Of a stretch of 8,570 nucleotides of DNA, positions 3,835 through 8,570 are shown piece by piece. Made by a program: the position numbers and the translations under genes. The notes under the pieces are model-generated. The model was not told the origin of the DNA. It saw only the letters and a program-made list of their open reading frames with translations, and ran no database searches. Source of the DNA: CAYNFH01 sp964396385 (GTDB lineage: Bacteria; Armatimonadota; Chthonomonadetes; Chthonomonadales; CAJBBX01); assembly GCA_964396385.1 (NCBI GenBank), contig CAYNFH010000257.1:1-8570 (forward strand). Direction: 5' to 3'. Within the stretch, counting starts at the first letter, position 1, and every line of letters begins with the position of its first letter.

Positions 3835-5859
3835 CTACTTCCCCGCCGCCGGTAGCTGCCAGGTTTCGTCGAAGAATCCCGCGTCCACAATTCCGCCCGG
3901 CGCACGGGACGTGGGCGGTACGTTTACGTCGATCACGGCGTAGTCCGGCAGCTTGGCCGTCTGGCGCGCGTTGTTCAGGTAATCGTACTCGCGGAACGTG
4001 AAGCCGCTGTTCAGCACCACGTACCGCTTCGGGTTGAGCGGGTTCGGATAGACCATCACCAGCACGTCATGGTCCGCCGGGGCGCTGTGCCCGCCCTCCC
4101 GGATGCCGCTCTGGTCCCACCGGATGGGCAGCCGGTTGGCGATGCGCGCCAGCACCTGGTTGCTGCTCGGGTCGCCCCAGAGCACCAGGTTGCTGGAGGC
4201 GATGTCCTCGTCCGACACCGCCGTGTCGTCCTTCACGCGCGCTTCGCCGCGGAACTGCTTCCGCCAATGCTCGATGGCGTGCGCCATCTCGGCCGTCGTC
4301 CACGCGCCGGTCGTGGGAAACATCGGCGTTCCGGTCGGCCGCACCATGAGGAAGCTGTTCATGAACGCGTCGTCGATGGGGCCCTGCAGCCCCGGCCGCT
4401 TCCGCAGCGTGCCGTCGTCCACCCGGTCCACCACCGACCATCTTCCGCCCGTCTTCCTCAGGTGTACCGTCCAGGAACGGTCCGACATCGGCTTTGCCAC
4501 TCGCAGCGACTGCCGATCTACGATGACGGTCGGCGCGCGGTCCTCCGCCAGCGGGCAGTAGCCCGGCGCCATGGCGAGCGTCAGCGCCGAGACGTTGGTG
4601 GTGCTGAGCTGCACGGTTGCAGGATTGAGGATCTCCGCCTCCACGCGCGCTCGGTCCCAGTGGTGCTCCAGGCCGTCCAGCGAGACCCAGCCCATCCGGT
4701 TGTACCGCAGCGTCCACGTCGTAAACCGGATCCGGGAGGGCAGGGGATTCCGCCCCTTCGCTACGATGCTGTCGATCCGCTGGTTGATCTCCACCTTGGC
4801 GGCCGGATGGTACGCGTGCCGCGTCTGCCGCCCGATGACGTGGACCACCTGGATGCCCTCCGCCGCCAGCGCCTTCGCCATCATGTCCGCCGCCTGCTTC
4901 TGCTGGTCTATCTCACCGCTGTAGGCCACCAGCGGGCAGTTGTACAGGTTGGCCGCGTAGTCCACGGAGTCGTACCAGTGCCACAGCTTCTGCTGATACC
5001 AGGTCGGCTTGACCGTCTCATTCTGGAACACCTTCAGGAAGTCGGCGGTCTCGCTGAAGCCCGCGCCCGGCGCGGCGGAGGCCCAGTCGCAGGCGTAGTG
5101 CGTCGCGAACTGCCAGCACGAAGCCCCACCCATGGAGAAGCCCCGGACCGAAATCCGGTTCTCGTCGATGGAGTACCGCTTCCGCACGCTGTCCAGCGCC
5201 TCGAAGAGGTCCACCTCGCCCGCGAACCGGTTGGCGTTGCAGTACCGGCCGTAGGGGTGGAGCACAATGGCGTTCGGCGGCGTGAACTCGCCCGGATTGC
5301 GCTGCCGGTCGTTCAGGAAGTTCACCTCGCTGAGCGTCTCGCCCCGGCCGTGGAACCAGCAGTCCAGCCGGAAGGGCTGCGGGCTGTTCGGCTGGTAGGA
5401 GGCGGGGATCACCAGCCCGTACGGCTGCACAGATCCATCGATCTTGCTCGCGTAGCCCCGCACTACCAGCCCGGTCTGGCCGGCCCATGGCGCCTGCCCC
5501 TCGCGCAGCGCCCGGGCCCGGTCCATACCCTGCTCCAGCAGCCGCTTCGCCACGGGGATCTCGCGCGCGTTGAAGAACTCGTTGTAGGTGAGCGCGTACC
5601 GTACCGCGTTGTAGTAGATCTGCACGTCCGGCAGCAGCTCCAGCAGCTCCCTCCGGCCCTTCAGCGACTCGCGCAGCCCGTCGATCTCCTGCCCCAGCTC
5701 CCCCACGCCCTGCTCAAGCTCCATCCGGTCCGCCGCCGGCACCTCTATCCCGGCCGGCGGGATCGGCCGCACGCTCTCCGGCCGGTTATCCTGCGCTCCG
5801 TCCCCCCACGCCACTCCGCACACCGCGAGCAGTCCTGCTGCGATAAGCAGCCTAATCAT
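3835..5859 (-). CDS. Secreted prolyl-oligopeptidase-like alpha/beta hydrolase, 674 residues
   Basis: From ATG 5859 the protein starts MIRLLIAAGLLAVCGVAWG, a good signal peptide with cleavage near residue 19-22. Residues 45-75 are charged and heptad-like, suggesting a short coiled coil. The alpha/beta hydrolase domain spans about 140-375. It contains YGLVIPASY (147-155), FRLDCWFHGRGE (163-174, the oxyanion strand with HGRG), the nucleophile elbow RGFSMGG (Ser242), the likely acid loop YSGEID (E316/D318) and a histidine in TRHAYH (H348 or H351). Residues about 380-674 form a second, mostly beta region with SSNLVLWGDPSSN (555-567) and a final IDAGFFDE-like segment; I cannot name it. Expected activity is hydrolysis of an ester or peptide outside the cytoplasm, most plausibly carbohydrate-ester or peptide substrates. 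In-frame GTG codons eight codons upstream (5883) would extend it, but the ATG has GGAG four bases before it and gives the better signal peptide. Confidence 0.9.
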   Translation of the reverse strand: MIRLLIAAGLLAVCGVAWGDGAQDNRPESVRPIPPAGIEVPAADRMELEQGVGELGQEIDGLRESLKGRRELLELLPDVQIYYNAVRYALTYNEFFNAREIPVAKRLLEQGMDRARALREGQAPWAGQTGLVVRGYASKIDGSVQPYGLVIPASYQPNSPQPFRLDCWFHGRGETLSEVNFLNDRQRNPGEFTPPNAIVLHPYGRYCNANRFAGEVDLFEALDSVRKRYSIDENRISVRGFSMGGASCWQFATHYACDWASAAPGAGFSETADFLKVFQNETVKPTWYQQKLWHWYDSVDYAANLYNCPLVAYSGEIDQQKQAADMMAKALAAEGIQVVHVIGRQTRHAYHPAAKVEINQRIDSIVAKGRNPLPSRIRFTTWTLRYNRMGWVSLDGLEHHWDRARVEAEILNPATVQLSTTNVSALTLAMAPGYCPLAEDRAPTVIVDRQSLRVAKPMSDRSWTVHLRKTGGRWSVVDRVDDGTLRKRPGLQGPIDDAFMNSFLMVRPTGTPMFPTTGAWTTAEMAHAIEHWRKQFRGEARVKDDTAVSDEDIASSNLVLWGDPSSNQVLARIANRLPIRWDQSGIREGGHSAPADHDVLVMVYPNPLNPKRYVVLNSGFTFREYDYLNNARQTAKLPDYAVIDVNVPPTSRAPGGIVDAGFFDETWQLPAAGK

Positions 5860-5881
5860 CGCTCTCCATCTTCCTATCACC

Positions 5882-5904
5882 ACCCCCTACCCCCTGCCAG
5901 GGGG
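5882..5904. repeat. ACCCCCT x2 overlapping a CCCCCT/AGGGGG hairpin before the hydrolase gene
   Basis: ACCCCCT occurs twice in tandem (5882-5895). The second copy is the left arm of a perfect stem, CCCCCT (5890-5895) with AGGGGG (5899-5904), loop GCC. It lies 30-45 bases upstream of ATG 5859 in the 5' leader of the hydrolase transcript. It resembles the GC-rich palindromes at 120-138 and 957-979. Confidence 0.6.
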
Positions 5905-5983
5905 ACTTTCGTACGCACTCCGACTCCCACAAGACTTCGTTGCGGTCCCGTCCTGCTCGAACGCTTCCCCTTTTGGGGGGCTG

Positions 5984-6010
5984 GGGGTCACCCCGTCACC
6001 CCTTCACCCC
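5984..6010. repeat. Tandem octamer GTCACCCC x2 plus TTCACCCC at the DUF1080 3' end
   Basis: GTCACCCC (5987-5994), GTCACCCC (5995-6002) and TTCACCCC (6003-6010) are adjacent and end one base before the TGA of the DUF1080 gene (6012-6014). GGGGT(5984-5988)-C-ACCCC(5990-5994) is also a small perfect palindrome. The same GTCACC octamer phase recurs at the other end of this gene (6730-6753), so the gene is bracketed by related arrays in direct orientation. Confidence 0.8.
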
Positions 6011-6011
6011 C

Positions 6012-6734
6012 TCAGTAGTGCTCCGCCCCGTGCTCCGGCAGCGGCACGATCCAGACGTTGCGGAACCGGACCGGCGCGTGGTGGTACTGCAGCAGGATCG
6101 GCCCCGGCTTGCCCACCTCCCTGTCGAGCGGGCGCGCGCCCGTCGGCCCCTTGATCACCGTGTTGTTCTGCACCACCACGCCGTTCTGGATCACCGTCAC
6201 CCGCGCCGGCTCGGTCACCGCGCCGGCCGCGTCCACGCGCGGGGCACGGAATACGATGTCGAAGCTCTGCCACTCGCCCGGCGGCCGGCACGCGTTGAAG
6301 AGGGGAGCAGCCTGGGTGTAGACCGCGCCACAGTCGCCCGTGCCCGGATCCGCGATCCCATAGCTGTCCAGGATCTGGATCTCGTACCGGCCCTGCAGCT
6401 TGATGCCGCTGTTGCCGCGCGCCTGGCCCTTCCTATCCGCCATCAGCGGCACGTTGAACTCCGCGTGCAGGAAGAAGTCCGTGTAGCCCTGCTTCGTCAC
6501 TATGTCCGCGCCCGCCGCAACCAGCGCCCCGTTCTGAACCCGCCATGTCGGTGCGGCCCCCGTCCCGGCGCGCACCCAGTTCGCGCTCAGCTCCTCCGTC
6601 TTCCCGCTGAACAGCGCCACCGCGCCCGGCGCATCCCGCCTCACTACCTCCTGCGCCTGCATCGAAAGGACCACCCGGGCCAACGAGAAAGCGGCCGCAC
6701 ACGCGACAAACGCAATCTTGAAATCCCTTGTCAC
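6012..6734 (-). CDS. Secreted DUF1080 (3-keto-disaccharide hydrolase-like) protein
   Basis: A 240-residue protein with an N-terminal signal peptide (core FVACAAAFSLARVVLS, cleavage about residue 28, after AQ). It has the single jelly-roll (concanavalin-like) domain of DUF1080. ALFSGKT (40-46) opens the domain. NSGIKLQGRYEIQILDSYG (108-126) is the family's most conserved block. CGAVYTQAAPLFNACRPPGEWQSFDIVFRAP (135-165) follows, then VIQNGVVVQNN (181-191) and GPILLQYHHAPVRFRNVWI (211-229). Some characterised members hydrolyse 3-keto-glycosides made by sugar 3-dehydrogenases; others have no assigned activity. The GTG start at 6734 is 12 bases after the stop of the glycosidase gene. Its Shine-Dalgarno (GAGAGGG) overlaps that stop, pointing to a coupled operon. 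No sugar 3-dehydrogenase is visible in the window. Confidence 0.93.
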   Translation of the reverse strand: MTRDFKIAFVACAAAFSLARVVLSMQAQEVVRRDAPGAVALFSGKTEELSANWVRAGTGAAPTWRVQNGALVAAGADIVTKQGYTDFFLHAEFNVPLMADRKGQARGNSGIKLQGRYEIQILDSYGIADPGTGDCGAVYTQAAPLFNACRPPGEWQSFDIVFRAPRVDAAGAVTEPARVTVIQNGVVVQNNTVIKGPTGARPLDREVGKPGPILLQYHHAPVRFRNVWIVPLPEHGAEHY

Positions 6735-6753
6735 CTAGTCACCCTCTCACCCA
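6730..6753. repeat. Octamer repeat GTCACCTA-GTCACCCT-CTCACCCA across a gene junction
   Basis: Three adjacent octamers with the common core TCACC occupy 6730-6753. They contain the GTG start codon of the DUF1080 gene (6732-6734), its Shine-Dalgarno, the intergenic gap and the TGA of the glycosidase gene (6747-6749). On the coding strand the unit is a G-rich GGGTGA(C/G) type, so the repeat itself supplies the ribosome-binding purines. Confidence 0.6.
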
Positions 6754-7733
6754 TCCCACGGCACCCGGTTCATCCGCAGCTCGTGCGACCCGTCCGGACG
6801 AGCGTACTCGTAGAAGAAGTGCAGTTGATCGAACGCATAGACCATGTCCAGGTACCTCAGGGAGCCTGACCCGTGGGGGCTGGTGAGCACCGGCCGGGGA
6901 TTCCGACCCCGGTGGAAGTGGCGCAGGTCCAGCGAATGCGCAAGGAACGTCACCTCTTCGTAGTTCTGCTTCACGCTCTCCCCGCCGTCATAGAACGCCA
7001 TGAATCCGGGAGGGGAGTAGAGCAGGCACGAAATCCGGGCGGCGTATGCGTCCGGCCCGCTGTCCGAAGGCGACAGCACGTCGCCGAGCCACTCGAAGGC
7101 GACGCCGTCCCGGCTCACCGCGAGCCCCGTGTGCGACCGAGTCAGGCCGGTGTTGTACACGTCCGCCGTCGCGTGCATCTCCGCCGCCCTAGCCCCCGAC
7201 AGGGCGGGCGGCGTGGGTGCGTAGCTGAAGAGGCCGTAGATGAACCCGCCCATCTGGTAGAGGACCGAGTCCTTCACTCCCTCCGCCCCTATGTCCGCCG
7301 CCGTGAGCACCGGCATTCGGTCGGCCGGGTCGAACTGGTCCGGGGAATCGGCGAACATGACGTCCACCCGCCACCGGCTGTCCGCCGGGTCCACGTAGCT
7401 GATGTAGAGCCGCCACTCGCCGTCGTCGGCCTGGAACAGCGCGCCGCGCTCCACCGACTCGCTCCCGAAGTCTCCCTTGCTCGCGTGCCACACGGGCTGG
7501 AAGCGGACTCCGTCCACGCTATTGGCGATGTAGCAGTCCGTCCCGCGCCCCAGCTCCCTCGGCTTGCGGATGCGATAGTACAGGTAGAAGCCGTGCAGGT
7601 CGTCATATACCATGCTGCACGCGCCGGCCCACCATCCCGGCCCCGCGCCGGGCGGCTCGATCACGGTGAAGCCGTCTTCCGGGTCGAAAAGCGGCGGCTC
7701 CAGGCCAAACTGTTTCCTCCATGGCTGGATCAA
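6747..7733 (-). CDS. Putative glycoside hydrolase of the five-bladed beta-propeller (GH43/GH32/GH130-like) type
   Basis: A 328-residue protein from a TTG start. It shows regular blade-like blocks of aromatic beta-strands: WWAGACSMVYDDLHGFYLYYRI (34-55), CYIANSVDGVRFQPV (67-81), RGALFQADDGEWRLYISYVDP (96-116), KDSVLYQMGGFIYGLFSYAP (154-173), HTGLAVSRDGVAFEWLGDVL (201-220), ARISCLLYSPPGFMAFYDGG (232-251) and EEVTFLAHSLDLRHF (259-273). The 'S.DG..F' elements (residues 72-78 and 207-213) are typical of this superfamily. Candidate acidic residues are D44/D45 and E95, but I cannot assign the catalytic set or the family number. No signal peptide is visible, so it may act in the cytoplasm. TTG 7733 overlaps the TGA of the upstream FG-GAP gene (TTGA). 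The frame stays open to 7883, but the extra 50 residues are arginine/glycine-rich and overlap the other gene, so they are unlikely to be real. Confidence 0.83.
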   Translation of the reverse strand: MIQPWRKQFGLEPPLFDPEDGFTVIEPPGAGPGWWAGACSMVYDDLHGFYLYYRIRKPRELGRGTDCYIANSVDGVRFQPVWHASKGDFGSESVERGALFQADDGEWRLYISYVDPADSRWRVDVMFADSPDQFDPADRMPVLTAADIGAEGVKDSVLYQMGGFIYGLFSYAPTPPALSGARAAEMHATADVYNTGLTRSHTGLAVSRDGVAFEWLGDVLSPSDSGPDAYAARISCLLYSPPGFMAFYDGGESVKQNYEEVTFLAHSLDLRHFHRGRNPRPVLTSPHGSGSLRYLDMVYAFDQLHFFYEYARPDGSHELRMNRVPWDG

Positions 7734-8570
7734 TTGCCCCGCGCCTTTCCGAACTGGTAATACCGCAAGTTGTGTGTCGCCCCACCGATGGCGAGCACCC
7801 CCGCCTTCCCGGTGCCGGTGAGATCGGCCACATAGAACCCCTGGCACCGCATGCCGGCGTCGTCCACCAACTGCCGCGCCCACCGCTCACCCTTCGCATC
7901 CGCCACGTGGTACGCCGCGACGCCGCCCTTCGCACCCCGGAACCCCGCGAGGATCTCGTCGTTCCCGTCACCGTCCACGTCCAGGGTGGTCAGCGCGTGC
8001 CCCTCCTCCAGCGTGTCGTCTATCACGTGTCGCTCCCACAGCTCGCCCGCCCGCCGGGGCGGCAGGTAGACCACCACCTCGTGGCCGTGCCACGGCTCGA
8101 TGGTCGCGATGAACCGCCGTCCGCCTTGCAGGTGCCCGACGTGGACCTCGCTGCTACCCCGCGCCGGACGCGTATTCTGCTCGCCCGCGCACAGGTGCCG
8201 CTGCGTCCAGTTCAGCCGCGCACCTTTCTCCGTAGCCTGAAACAGGTGCACTCCCTCGAAGCTGGCGATGAGCAGGTCCTCGCGCCCGCGCCCATCGAAA
8301 TCGATCACCTGGATGCCGTGGCTCACGTGCAGGCTCTCGTCGATCACCTCCCGCTGCCACCGCTGGCGCACTGGGTCCCTGGGAATCCGGTACATGAGGA
8401 GCGGGGCCTGCGCCTGGTCGTACTCCGGGCCCTTCGCGCCTCGCCCGAGGATGGGCACCCCGATGAGCGCCTTATGGCCGTTCCCCTCCACGTCCGCCCA
8501 CCGCACGCGGTGCATAGTTGGGTACGCGTCGATAGGGTGGGGGATCCAGGGCCGCGTCGCGTCCGCCCGG
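7730..8570 (-). CDS. FG-GAP/VCBS-repeat beta-propeller protein (5' end outside window)
   Basis: The frame stays open through the right edge of the window: 18 residues (RADATRPWIPHPIDAYPT) precede the first Met at 8515. They continue the repeat pattern, so the gene is truncated by the window rather than starting at that Met. There are 279 visible residues. Each repeat has a W-x-x-x-x-[IV]-D strand, then H-x-[VIL], then a calcium-loop-like D-x-[DE/T]-G-x-G. The loops are DVEGNG (26-31), DFDGRG (90-95), DVDGDG (197-202) and DLTGTG (249-254), with a degenerate repeat near 125-155. The fold is a propeller as in integrin-type FG-GAP proteins and in the propeller of aldos-2-ulose dehydratases. Binding or enzymatic function cannot be decided from this half. 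It is probably exported, but the N terminus is not seen. It overlaps the glycosidase gene by four bases. Confidence 0.9.
   Translation of the reverse strand, partial: RADATRPWIPHPIDAYPTMHRVRWADVEGNGHKALIGVPILGRGAKGPEYDQAQAPLLMYRIPRDPVRQRWQREVIDESLHVSHGIQVIDFDGRGREDLLIASFEGVHLFQATEKGARLNWTQRHLCAGEQNTRPARGSSEVHVGHLQGGRRFIATIEPWHGHEVVVYLPPRRAGELWERHVIDDTLEEGHALTTLDVDGDGNDEILAGFRGAKGGVAAYHVADAKGERWARQLVDDAGMRCQGFYVADLTGTGKAGVLAIGGATHNLRYYQFGKARGN

Noticed and set aside
5905..5945. Promoter before the secreted hydrolase (TTGTGG and TACGAA on the minus strand)
   Set aside because: The spacer is about 13 bases, too short for a housekeeping promoter, and neither box is close to consensus.
4069..6018. 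Long plus-strand reading frame of about 650 codons antisense to the secreted hydrolase
   Set aside because: It is very rich in Arg, Pro, Val and His with no domain pattern, lies exactly opposite a well-supported gene, and long antisense frames are expected in GC-rich coding DNA.
6873..7760. Plus-strand reading frame opposite the glycosidase gene
   Set aside because: It is the same kind of GC-driven shadow: arginine/valine/histidine-rich, no signal peptide or motif, and the minus-strand frame has a coherent propeller pattern.
7734..7883. 50-residue N-terminal extension of the glycosidase
   Set aside because: The extension is glycine/arginine-rich, out of frame within the last repeat of the FG-GAP gene, and has no strand pattern like the rest of the protein.

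Overview
The window is GC-rich bacterial chromosome. The best taxonomic guess is Armatimonadota or a close relative, inferred from gene content only. The pseudopilin carries the LFPVFARARE signature after its FTLIELL helix, which is typical of the very large pseudopilin sets of that phylum. It sits beside a DUF1080 protein, a large secreted prolyl-oligopeptidase-like hydrolase and a phytanoyl-CoA dioxygenase, a mix also seen in Planctomycetes and Verrucomicrobia. There are no rRNA or tRNA genes, CRISPR arrays, transposases or phage genes.

Layout. At the left edge is the tail of a plus-strand gene (to 77), followed by a short plus-strand DUF962/Mpo1-like membrane protein (199-501). A 13-bp hairpin at 496-526 separates it from a convergent small exported His-rich protein (535-813, minus). 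All remaining genes are on the minus strand. Reading in the direction of transcription from the right edge, they are: an FG-GAP/VCBS beta-propeller protein that runs off the window (7730-8570), a GH43/GH32-like propeller glycosidase candidate (6747-7733), a DUF1080/3-keto-disaccharide-hydrolase-like secreted protein (6012-6734), a 674-residue secreted alpha/beta hydrolase (3835-5859), a type II pseudopilin (3083-3757), a PRC-barrel protein (2544-2873), a PhyH-family 2OG-Fe(II) oxygenase (1786-2520) and a class I glutamine-amidotransferase-like protein (1071-1793).

Two tight operons are visible. The first is FG-GAP > glycosidase > DUF1080 (a 4-nt overlap, then a 12-nt gap), with the big hydrolase after a 152-nt gap. 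It reads as a glycan-processing cassette. The second is PRC-barrel > PhyH > GATase (a 23-nt gap, then an 8-nt overlap). Its metabolic role cannot be fixed from the sequence. Several genes start with GTG or TTG, chosen because of Shine-Dalgarno placement or overlap with the upstream stop.

The least expected structure is non-coding. Short tandem repeats with 7- or 8-bp units sit at most of the minus-strand gene junctions from 3009 to 6753. One of them encodes the leader peptide of the pseudopilin. A second class, GC-rich palindromes of the CCCTCCCC-NNN-GGGGAGGG type, is scattered in the intergenic spaces. No convincing new multi-gene system is present. The repeat architecture and the pseudopilin leader are the items most worth checking.
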